DNA of 64,000 nucleotides from CAZJUP01 sp964549275 (lineage in GTDB: Bacteria; Fidelibacterota; Marinisomatia; Marinisomatales; TCS55): assembly GCA_964549275.1 (NCBI GenBank), contig CAZJUP010000006.1:1-64000 (forward strand), in the 5' to 3' direction. Both the position numbers and the translations under genes were made by a program. Below are positions 16,451-24,013 of this stretch, in pieces (position 1 is the first letter of the stretch; every line of letters begins with the position of its first letter). The notes beneath the pieces were generated by a model. The model saw only the letters and a program-made list of their open reading frames with translations, searched no databases and was not told the DNA's origin.

Positions 16451-17613
16451 TGAATATTCACTCAGCAGTCGAAAGACTTCAAAGTAAAATGGTGGATTTT
16501 AGACGTGATTTTCATCAACATCCTGAATTGGGATTTACAGAATTTCGAACAAGTAAAGTTATCGCTAATATATTAAAAAATATGGGTTTTGATGTACAAA
16601 CTGAAGTAGGACAGACGGGGATTGTAGCAGATTTGTATTGTGGTGCAGGTCCTGTGGTCGCCCTAAGAGCAGATATGGATGCTCTTCCCATTCAAGAAAC
16701 AAGCGATGTTCCATATAAATCGGTCAATGACGGGATTATGCATGCTTGTGGCCATGACGCTCATATGGCCATGCTTCTGGGGGCAGCAGAAGCATTATAC
16801 ACTATTCAATCTGATTTAACAGGAACGGTGAGGTTTATTTTCCAACCTGCGGAGGAAGGGGGAGGTGGAGCCCGGTATATGATTGCCGATGGCTGTTTGA
16901 AAAATGTGGAAGATATTTATGGTATTCATGTGTGGAATTACCAATCCATGGGTGAAGTGGGTGTGAAGCCAGGGCCGATTCTTGCCGCGGCAGATAAATT
17001 TACAATTTCTATAAAAGGAATTGGTGGACATGGTGCTGCCCCGCAAGGGTCTGTGGATGCTGTTGTCGTATCTGCCCAATTGATAACTGCCCTGCAAACA
17101 ATAGTGAGTCGAAATACCAATCCATTGGAAAGTACAGTCCTTACCGTTGGGACAATAAATGGGGGAAGCAATTTTAACATTATAGCTGATGAAGTTGTAC
17201 TAAAAGGAACAGCTAGAGCCTATACTGAAGAAAATAGAACCTTGATTAAAAAGCGTATGGCAGACATCATTGATGGAATAGAAAAAACATTCAATGCAGA
17301 AATACAATTTGATTATGAAGATGGTTATCCCCCAACCATTAATGATGAAAGGACCTATCAAATCTGTCTTGAATCTGCAAAAAGAGTTGTAGGTGAGAAT
17401 GCTGGAAAACCTTATTTATCTATGGGCGGTGAAGACTTTTCTTATTATGCCCGGGAAATTCCCGGTTGTTTTTTCTTCGTTGGTTCTGCCCCACCAGGCC
17501 GGGAATTGTTAAGCGTACCTCATCATTGCTCTCACTTTGATATTGATGAACGTGTATTATCTGTTGGTGCGAGCGTCTTTGTTGAAATTATATTATCAAG
17601 GATGGGAAAATGA
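16447..17613 (+). CDS. M20-family amidohydrolase (N-acyl-amino-acid/hippurate hydrolase type)
   Basis: 388 residues. The di-metal peptidase core is visible: DFHQHPELGFTEF, ADMDALPIQE, HACGHDAHMAMLLGAA, QPAEEGGGGARYM, a dimerisation lid (about 180-295), and GGEDFSYYAREIPG near the end. This subfamily cleaves N-acyl or N-carbamoyl amino acids or aromatic amides; the substrate is not predictable. No signal peptide, so it is cytoplasmic. It overlaps both neighbours by 4 nt, indicating translational coupling with the phosphorylase and the MORN-repeat gene. Confidence 0.92.
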   Translation: MMNIHSAVERLQSKMVDFRRDFHQHPELGFTEFRTSKVIANILKNMGFDVQTEVGQTGIVADLYCGAGPVVALRADMDALPIQETSDVPYKSVNDGIMHACGHDAHMAMLLGAAEALYTIQSDLTGTVRFIFQPAEEGGGGARYMIADGCLKNVEDIYGIHVWNYQSMGEVGVKPGPILAAADKFTISIKGIGGHGAAPQGSVDAVVVSAQLITALQTIVSRNTNPLESTVLTVGTINGGSNFNIIADEVVLKGTARAYTEENRTLIKKRMADIIDGIEKTFNAEIQFDYEDGYPPTINDERTYQICLESAKRVVGENAGKPYLSMGGEDFSYYAREIPGCFFFVGSAPPGRELLSVPHHCSHFDIDERVLSVGASVFVEIILSRMGK

Positions 17614-18506
17614 AAATACAAATCTCTTTATATTTAATTTTGAGTTCATTGTTAACGGGTCAGGCTAAATCCATTGCTGATTTAGAAGTGAAAAAAGATA
17701 GCAAGGGGATTTCTCGACGATATGTAAAAGAAGAGGCGACTCCTTATTCCGGACCTGTTTATTTTAAATATGGAAATGGTCAAAAAGAATTTGAAGGCTT
17801 TTTAAATGAAGGCCTTCAAGACGGAGAATGGATATGGTATTACAAAAATGGTCAGGTTCAGCAAAAAGGATGGTTTAAAGCCTATAACCAAGAAGGACTT
17901 TGGCGCAGATGGTCCTCTAATGGAACACTTATTGAGGAAGGAGAATATGTTAAGGGGAAAAAAATTGGAACATGGATGGTTTGGCATGAAAATGGAACAG
18001 AATCCTCAGCTACTCCTTATAGAAACGGAATAATCCATGGGAAAATGATATTATGGTATCCTGATGGAAAACGAGAAGGAGATGCCTGGTTTTTGAATGG
18101 ACAAAAACATGGCAGAGACCAAGGCTGGTATACATCCGGGCAGCAAAAATGGGAGTTTTTTTATAGTTATGGTCTTGAAGATAGTGTGCACAGGGAATGG
18201 TACGGAAATGGACAATTACGATATGAACATTTTTTTGACCAGGGGAAAATTATTGGTGATTTTAAGGATTGGTTCGATAATGGCCAAATTCGTCTTTCAG
18301 GTAAATTTACTCATGGACTTCAAGACGGAAAATGGACATGGTTTTACCCTGAGGGGGGTGAAGCATTGAGGGGACAATATCAAGGGGGACATGCAAAAGG
18401 GAAATGGGTTTGGTCCAATCGAGAGGGCACTGAAAATGAAGTCAGGGCCAACCCGACTTTAAGCTGGGTGAACCATAAGATACAGCAATGGGAAGCCGGG
18501 AATTAA
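17610..18506 (+). CDS. Exported MORN-repeat-variant protein
   Basis: 298 residues. After a signal peptide (about 1-18), roughly nine repeats of 22-24 residues follow, each with a core such as NGQ..xEGxxxxGLQDGEWxWYYxNGQ. This is the MORN_2 (PF07661) variant found in proteins labelled YwqK-type antitoxins. No toxin-like gene is next to it, so I do not adopt that label. Start and end are coupled to the neighbours (4-nt overlap upstream, 1-nt gap downstream). A surface or periplasmic binding role is a guess. Confidence 0.82.
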   Translation: MKIQISLYLILSSLLTGQAKSIADLEVKKDSKGISRRYVKEEATPYSGPVYFKYGNGQKEFEGFLNEGLQDGEWIWYYKNGQVQQKGWFKAYNQEGLWRRWSSNGTLIEEGEYVKGKKIGTWMVWHENGTESSATPYRNGIIHGKMILWYPDGKREGDAWFLNGQKHGRDQGWYTSGQQKWEFFYSYGLEDSVHREWYGNGQLRYEHFFDQGKIIGDFKDWFDNGQIRLSGKFTHGLQDGKWTWFYPEGGEALRGQYQGGHAKGKWVWSNREGTENEVRANPTLSWVNHKIQQWEAGN

Positions 18507-18507
18507 A

Positions 18508-19965
18508 ATGAATTTGAGTGCAAACCAGGCCACACTTGCATTTTTAATGACAGCCGCATTTCGGGAATTATTCCCCAATAGAAAGCTGATTATTGAACAT
18601 TCATTCGGGAACGGATATTTTTGTCATGACACCCAGTGGGATCCATTTTTGGCTGGAGATTTATCTCAATTGGAAAAAATGATGCATTCATTTATTAAGG
18701 ATAATATCCCAATTAAATTTGGAGATAACCCGAGAGACTGGGTAATCCAGGAATTTTACAAATTCAATTCTATCAGTAAATCCGGAAATATTCAGCAATG
18801 GAAAGAACCCAAAATCCCCATAGTGAGTTATAGAAAATATTCGGATTATCGTATCGAATCAATGCAGCAGGATAAATCAAAATTGGGTCCGTTTGAGATA
18901 AAAAAATTCAATGACGGATTTCTGCTGCGATTTCCTAACATGATTTCACCTGGAGTCTTAAAGCCTTTCAAACCTCAAATGAAATTGTTTAGCATCATGG
19001 AGGAACATGAACAGTGGGGTGATATTTTAGGAATTAGAACTATAGATGATTTGAATGTTTCAATTCAAAATGGTGATATTCAGGAATTGGTTTGGGTAGC
19101 AGAAGGACTCCATGAAAAAAAGATAAGTCAAATAGCTGACCACCTGGTAAAAGGATTTCCAAAGAAAAAAATCATTACCATTGCAGGACCTTCATCATCG
19201 GGAAAGACAACCTTTGCCAAGAGACTGGCAGTTCAATTACGGGTAAATGGATTTCATGCCCATCAGGTTTCCATGGATGATTATTTTATTGATCGGAATA
19301 AAATCCCTTATGATGAAAACAGATTTCAGGACTTTGAGGGGATTGGAGCTTTGGATACAAATATGTTATCAGAACGAATGACCTCCTTGTTAAAAGGAAA
19401 ATCAATTCCGAAAAGAAAGTTTGATTTTGGGACAGGAATTGGAATTGACCTGGATGAACAAATTAACTTGGGTGAATGGGATTTTATTCTCTTGGAAGGC
19501 ATCCATGGACTAAATCCTGTTTTGGGGCAATCCTTAGGGAGGGATCAAATCCAATGTATCTATATCAGCGCTATCACCCAGTTGAATATTGATTCTACAC
19601 ACCGAGTTTCAACATCTGATAACCGTTTACTGAGACGGATGGTGAGGGATTATAAATATCGAGGGTATACTGCAGAAGAAACACTTAATCGATGGTCTTC
19701 AGTTCGTTTTGGAGAAGAAAAAAATATTTTCCCATATCAGGAAGAAGCAGATTTAATGTTTAATTCTGCTCTTCTTTATGAGCTGCCTGTATTGGCAAAT
19801 GAATGCAGCCCTCTTCTTAATGAATTAAAAAAACATCCCCAGTTGGGGGAAACTGCAAACCGCTTGTCCATTTTGTTGACTTTTTTTCATTTATTGGAAG
19901 AGAATTATGTGCCGGGGACATCAATACTCAGAGAGTTTATTGGGGAAAGTGAATTTAATTATTGA
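18508..19965 (+). CDS. Nucleoside (uridine-type) kinase with ThrRS-like N-terminal domain
   Basis: 485 residues. The N-terminal 200 residues resemble the second additional (SAD) domain of threonyl-tRNA synthetase, seen in IEHSFGNGYFCHD and the following segments. The C-terminal half is a phosphoribulokinase/uridine-kinase P-loop NTPase with Walker A AGPSSSGKTTFAKRL near 225 and the acceptor-site DDYFIDR and FEGIGALD strings. Proteins of this build are annotated nucleoside kinase or uridine kinase. Placement with a purine nucleoside phosphorylase supports nucleoside metabolism. Last gene of the rlmN operon. Confidence 0.85.
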   Translation: MNLSANQATLAFLMTAAFRELFPNRKLIIEHSFGNGYFCHDTQWDPFLAGDLSQLEKMMHSFIKDNIPIKFGDNPRDWVIQEFYKFNSISKSGNIQQWKEPKIPIVSYRKYSDYRIESMQQDKSKLGPFEIKKFNDGFLLRFPNMISPGVLKPFKPQMKLFSIMEEHEQWGDILGIRTIDDLNVSIQNGDIQELVWVAEGLHEKKISQIADHLVKGFPKKKIITIAGPSSSGKTTFAKRLAVQLRVNGFHAHQVSMDDYFIDRNKIPYDENRFQDFEGIGALDTNMLSERMTSLLKGKSIPKRKFDFGTGIGIDLDEQINLGEWDFILLEGIHGLNPVLGQSLGRDQIQCIYISAITQLNIDSTHRVSTSDNRLLRRMVRDYKYRGYTAEETLNRWSSVRFGEEKNIFPYQEEADLMFNSALLYELPVLANECSPLLNELKKHPQLGETANRLSILLTFFHLLEENYVPGTSILREFIGESEFNY

Positions 19966-20975
19966 ATGAGGCTCTTATTGTAATGAATCTTGAAATACTG
20001 CTCTAAAACAGTGGTAATTTCCTGAGCGAAGACGGACAATTGGGTTTTATTATCACGAATCCCAGGTTTTTGCATTTCCAATTGGATAGCGCTAATCGTA
20101 CCTCCTTCCACCGACCCGTGTCGCCGTGTATTATATCCTCCACTAAAAAATCGTGACCCTTGGGGTCCTGGAGATGTGAGGCTTGGTACAGATTCATATC
20201 CTGAATTTCCAAGGAGAGTCCCAAAACTATTCGATCCTCGGAGAAGCTCTATAAAACTCTCATTTGTTGTCTCTGCGAGATGTCGTATGCTTGACTTATT
20301 CTTATAGAAGTCTGAGTTTAACTCTGAATCGGATTTGTCCAATTCATTCCCCGATAAAAGATATCCTAACCAGATTCGCAAGTCATAGAATCCATCCGGG
20401 TTAGCTCCGTGGCCATGGATGTCCAAATATAACCCGCTTCCATAATCTCGGGTGATTTTTTCCTTGGCGGAGGCAATATAGTGATGAAATTCCTGCCATG
20501 CGCGGAGAGCGTATTCATTGTCCTGCGCTGCTTCAATACTATCCCTGTTCGCATCAAGCTTTGTTCGTTTCAGCCTGCAAATAACGACATGAGGGCGTTT
20601 TCCGAACCGAGCTTCGACTGTATCGGCAATTACACGGGATAATTGTTCTGTATTTGTATCAGTTGATTGTGTGCCATAGGATCTGTTTGGAATGTCAGAT
20701 GGCGTTAAAGCTCCTCCATGGGGAGCGGCTAAAATGATGGGGAGGTCTCCCGCCTGATATTCAATATATTCGTTAAGACCGAAATACGTTTCTCCGGCAA
20801 TGTAGGGTTCCTGGTAATCTAAAGAAGGCCATGTTTCTTCATTCCCGTTATCTTCTGTACAAGAAAAGATAACAAAGCAGAATAAAAGAAATAGCCGTAT
20901 TTTATGTAAGAAGCTCAACCTGAAATTTAATAGCCAACAGCCGTTGTTTCTCCGCGAGTATCTCCACCTCCCCAT
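19959..20975 (-). CDS. N-formylglutamate-amidohydrolase-like lipoprotein
   Basis: 338 residues from the first ATG. A lipoprotein signal ends at Cys39 (FCFVIFSC). A TTG at 20918 would give a tidier 20-residue signal peptide and avoid the 49-nt overlap with the gamma-glutamyltransferase gene. The core shows IILAAPHGGALTPSDIPNR, VVICRLKRTKLDANRD and YLDIHGHGAN, as in the N-formylglutamate amidohydrolase family (PF05013), a zinc hydrolase. Being exported, it probably acts on other N-acyl or peptide substrates outside the cytoplasm. Its end overlaps the convergent kinase gene by 7 nt. Confidence 0.75.
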   Translation of the reverse strand: MGRWRYSRRNNGCWLLNFRLSFLHKIRLFLLFCFVIFSCTEDNGNEETWPSLDYQEPYIAGETYFGLNEYIEYQAGDLPIILAAPHGGALTPSDIPNRSYGTQSTDTNTEQLSRVIADTVEARFGKRPHVVICRLKRTKLDANRDSIEAAQDNEYALRAWQEFHHYIASAKEKITRDYGSGLYLDIHGHGANPDGFYDLRIWLGYLLSGNELDKSDSELNSDFYKNKSSIRHLAETTNESFIELLRGSNSFGTLLGNSGYESVPSLTSPGPQGSRFFSGGYNTRRHGSVEGGTISAIQLEMQKPGIRDNKTQLSVFAQEITTVLEQYFKIHYNKSLIQ

Positions 20976-22612
20976 ACGCCCGTATCATCAATCAAAATTC
21001 CATTTGCCTGACCTATCTTCCCCCACTTGTATTGCTTGATTCTATGGCCTTTTTTCTTGAGGTTATCAATCGTATCCTTGCTTTGTCCTCTTTCTTCGAT
21101 CATTATATAATCTGGCAGCCATTGAGAGTGTGTTCTCGGTGCAGCCACAGCTTCTTTAATATCCATGCCATGAATGACGACATTTAATATGCACTGCATA
21201 GTTGTGGTGATAATTGTCGATCCTCCAGGAGAGCCGATAACAATGTAAGGTCTACCATTTTTTGTGACAATTGTTGGAGTCATAGAGCTTAATGGGCGCT
21301 TTGCTGGGGCGATAGAGTTGGCTTCGTTTCCCACAAGTCCAAAGGCGTTAGGTACTCCCGGTTTAATAGAAAAATCATCCATTTCATTATTTAGGAAGAA
21401 TCCTGCGCCTTTAACAACAAATCCACCCCCGTAAGACAAATTGATGGTTGTGGTTACACTGACGGCATTTCCTTCTTTGTCTACCACAGAATAATGGGTG
21501 GTTTCCACACTCTCATAGGGAAAGGAGCTTCCGGCTAAAACATCCGCACTGGGCGTTGCCTTATTCATGGAAATGGTCTCTACTCTTTTTTTTGCGTAAT
21601 CCTTTGATGTAAACATATTTATTGGAACAGGCCAAAAATCGGGATCACCCAGGTGTTCTGCTCTGTCAGCATAAGCACGACGTTCAACTTCTGTGAGAAC
21701 ATGAATATAATCTGACGAATTCCATTCTAATTCTTCTAAAGGATAACTTTCCAGCATATTCATCATATTAATGAGCAAAGCGCCACCGGAGCTGGGAGGG
21801 CCCATAGAAATAATGCCAAAATCTTTAAATTTTCCTGTTATTGGCGGGCGATATTTCGATTCATAATTGGCCAGGTCTTGATGTGTTATCAGACCATTTC
21901 CTCTTTTCATTTCTTCTACAATTAAATCTGCGGTCTTGCCAAAATAAAAGCCATCTTTTCCCTTTTTGGAAATTCGTTTTAAAGTATGGCCTAAATCTTT
22001 TTGTTTGAATCGATCTCCCTTTTCCCAAGATGATCCGTCTTTTTTAATAAATATTTCTGCTGTGGCTTCGTGTTTTAAAAATAAGTCTTTATTTCGGTTA
22101 AACCGTTGTGCTTCGTGATGCGAAAGGTGGAATCCTTTTGTGGCAAGCCTAATTGCCGGTGCCAAAAGGTCACTTCTGGAAATATTTCCTGAACCATAGT
22201 CTTCCCAGGCTTTTAATAATCCATCGACAGTTCCCGGTACACCAGAAGCCATTCTGGTATACATAGAAGCCCCTTTAATTGGGTCCCCATCCTCATCCAG
22301 GAACATATCCCTGCGCGATGCGGAAGGAGCCATTTCACGATGGTCAAGCGTAAAAGTTCTGCCATCAGCAAATTGAGCCACCATAAATCCGCCTCCGCCA
22401 ATATTTCCATTTGAAGAAGAGGTTACTGCAAGGGCAAAACCCACAGCTACAGCAGCATCAACGGCGTTGCCGCCTTTTTTTAAGATTTCAATTCCAGCTT
22501 CTGAAGCGTGCTGGCTTGTAGAAACAATCATTCCGTTTTTGCCATAGGTGGGTTTCGGCTGTGCCCCAAATGTGATTGTTAATAGTAAAAGGAGAAAAAT
22601 ATTTTTTTTCAT
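20927..22612 (-). CDS. ggt: Gamma-glutamyltransferase (exported)
   Basis: Transfers or hydrolyses the gamma-glutamyl group of glutathione and related peptides, in the periplasm. I set the start at 22612 because MKKNIFLLLLLTITFGAQPKPTYG is a signal peptide and the ATG lies 1 nt after the upstream stop; an upstream in-frame ATG at 22651 exists. The autoprocessing nucleophile is the second Thr in VETTHYSVVD. The binding segment SSMTPTI and the glycine-rich GSPGGSTIITT motif follow. GKNGMIVSTSQHASEAG and GGNAVDAAVAVGFAL are standard for the large subunit. Confidence 0.94.
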   Translation of the reverse strand: MKKNIFLLLLLTITFGAQPKPTYGKNGMIVSTSQHASEAGIEILKKGGNAVDAAVAVGFALAVTSSSNGNIGGGGFMVAQFADGRTFTLDHREMAPSASRRDMFLDEDGDPIKGASMYTRMASGVPGTVDGLLKAWEDYGSGNISRSDLLAPAIRLATKGFHLSHHEAQRFNRNKDLFLKHEATAEIFIKKDGSSWEKGDRFKQKDLGHTLKRISKKGKDGFYFGKTADLIVEEMKRGNGLITHQDLANYESKYRPPITGKFKDFGIISMGPPSSGGALLINMMNMLESYPLEELEWNSSDYIHVLTEVERRAYADRAEHLGDPDFWPVPINMFTSKDYAKKRVETISMNKATPSADVLAGSSFPYESVETTHYSVVDKEGNAVSVTTTINLSYGGGFVVKGAGFFLNNEMDDFSIKPGVPNAFGLVGNEANSIAPAKRPLSSMTPTIVTKNGRPYIVIGSPGGSTIITTTMQCILNVVIHGMDIKEAVAAPRTHSQWLPDYIMIEERGQSKDTIDNLKKKGHRIKQYKWGKIGQANGILIDDTGVWGGGDTRGETTAVGY

Positions 22613-22613
22613 A

Positions 22614-23900
22614 TTATTGTATCCAGTATAAGAGTTTATCAATGCCGTCAATCATAGGAGAAATATTGTCTCCAAGATGGGCTAAGGTTAAGTCTTGATC
22701 AAGAGGCAACGCCATACTGTCTCTGAGAGCTTTTTTCCCATCGAAGTTTACATAAGCCAGTCGAGCAGTAAATTCTTCTAAATGACGTCCAAATACTGAG
22801 CCGGGAAGCAAGGCAACACCGGTGTCTTCCAATAGAGTTTCGCAGAAAGATTCGTTATCATAAATTCCCCGGTTATTCAAAGATTCGGTAAATCCGGAAA
22901 AATCAGGAAATAAGTAAAATGCGCCTTCAGGAGAATGTACGCCTATTCCTGCATTATTTAATTTGTGGAAAATAGTTGAACCCAATACCTTCAAGATGCG
23001 TCGGGAATGTGTTAAATACTCCTCAATTTCAGCCCCGCCATTAAATGCGGTTATTGCTGCATATTGGATTGGAGCACTAACTGAAGTATAGGTTTCACTG
23101 GCTACCGCATTCATAGGATCCAGAAGCCAGTGCAATTCTTTCGGGAATGAAAATGTCCCTAATCGCCAGCCTCCTGCACCGCACCATTTAGACAGACCAG
23201 AACTAATGATGGTTCCTTCCGGGTAATATTTTGCAATGGATTCATGCAGCCCATTATGCTGGATCCGCCCATAGATTTCGTCAGATAAAATAATAATGTT
23301 ATATTCACGGGCAACGCTTGCCAAGTCTTTAAGCTCTGTCTTGGAATAGCTCTGACCCTCAGGGTTCCCAGGGTAATTTAATATTAAGAGTCTGGGCTTT
23401 TCGGGGTCATTTTCTTTTTGAAGATGCACAGCCAATCGGCTGGGAGTTAACCGCCATCTTTCTTTAAAAGCCGTGGAGATGAATTGCACTTTTCTGCCGA
23501 TGATATTGGCTTGGGGCAAATAAGATACCCAGCAGGGAGAGGGGATCAAGATGTCACCATAGAAAACAAGCTGCAGGATAAACATGAGTTCTTTAGACCC
23601 TGGGCCGATCATAACAAAATCCGGGTCCACATTTACCAGGTCTTCTTTCTCATGCCACCTTGCTACACTTTTTCGCAACTCCGATAATCCTTGTACTGGT
23701 AAATAGTCTTTTTGGTGAGCATTATCCTTAAGGGCTTGTTCAACTAAATCCGGTACAGGAAAAGGTGATTGTCCAAGGCCAAACCGATAGACTTGCTTTC
23801 CTTTGGATTGTAGGAAAGCACTTTGTTCATTGATGGCAAGAGTGGCAGATTTTCCCATGCCCCTTATGTTTAGGTTTAAACTTGCTTTTCTGTGATTCAT
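22614..23900 (-). CDS. PLP-dependent aminotransferase, class I/II
   Basis: 428 residues, fold type I. GLGQSPFPVPDLV near residue 42, YLPVQGLSELRKSVA, NYPGNPEGQSYS (aspartate-aminotransferase-type NPxGxxYS), ILSDEIYGRI, and the PLP lysine in SSGLSKWCGAGGWRLG. RLAYVNFDG near the C-terminus holds the carboxylate-binding Arg. Substrate unknown. It is followed within 1 nt by ggt, so it may process amino acids released by the exported peptidases of this cluster. Confidence 0.9.
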   Translation of the reverse strand: MNHRKASLNLNIRGMGKSATLAINEQSAFLQSKGKQVYRFGLGQSPFPVPDLVEQALKDNAHQKDYLPVQGLSELRKSVARWHEKEDLVNVDPDFVMIGPGSKELMFILQLVFYGDILIPSPCWVSYLPQANIIGRKVQFISTAFKERWRLTPSRLAVHLQKENDPEKPRLLILNYPGNPEGQSYSKTELKDLASVAREYNIIILSDEIYGRIQHNGLHESIAKYYPEGTIISSGLSKWCGAGGWRLGTFSFPKELHWLLDPMNAVASETYTSVSAPIQYAAITAFNGGAEIEEYLTHSRRILKVLGSTIFHKLNNAGIGVHSPEGAFYLFPDFSGFTESLNNRGIYDNESFCETLLEDTGVALLPGSVFGRHLEEFTARLAYVNFDGKKALRDSMALPLDQDLTLAHLGDNISPMIDGIDKLLYWIQ

Positions 23901-23952
23901 GGTGCCTTAAAAATTGACGTTAAAAGTAATGTGTTTTAAAATTGAATGGAAT

Positions 23953-23992
23953 AAAAAAAAGACCCCATTCGAAAAAATCGAACGGGGTCTTT
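23953..23992 (-). terminator. Rho-independent terminator after the first TonB receptor gene
   Basis: AAAGACCCC (23958-23966) pairs with GGGGTCTTT (23984-23992). An inner TTCGA/TCGAA stem extends the hairpin past an A-C mismatch. The minus strand carries an 8-T run after the stem. Confidence 0.85.
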
Positions 23993-24013
23993 AATCCGTA
24001 TTCTAAACTTTGT

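Noticed and set aside
17610..18506. YwqK-type antitoxin of a toxin-antitoxin system
   Set aside because: The MORN_2 label is shared, but no toxin-like gene is adjacent, the protein is exported and it is embedded in a metabolic operon.
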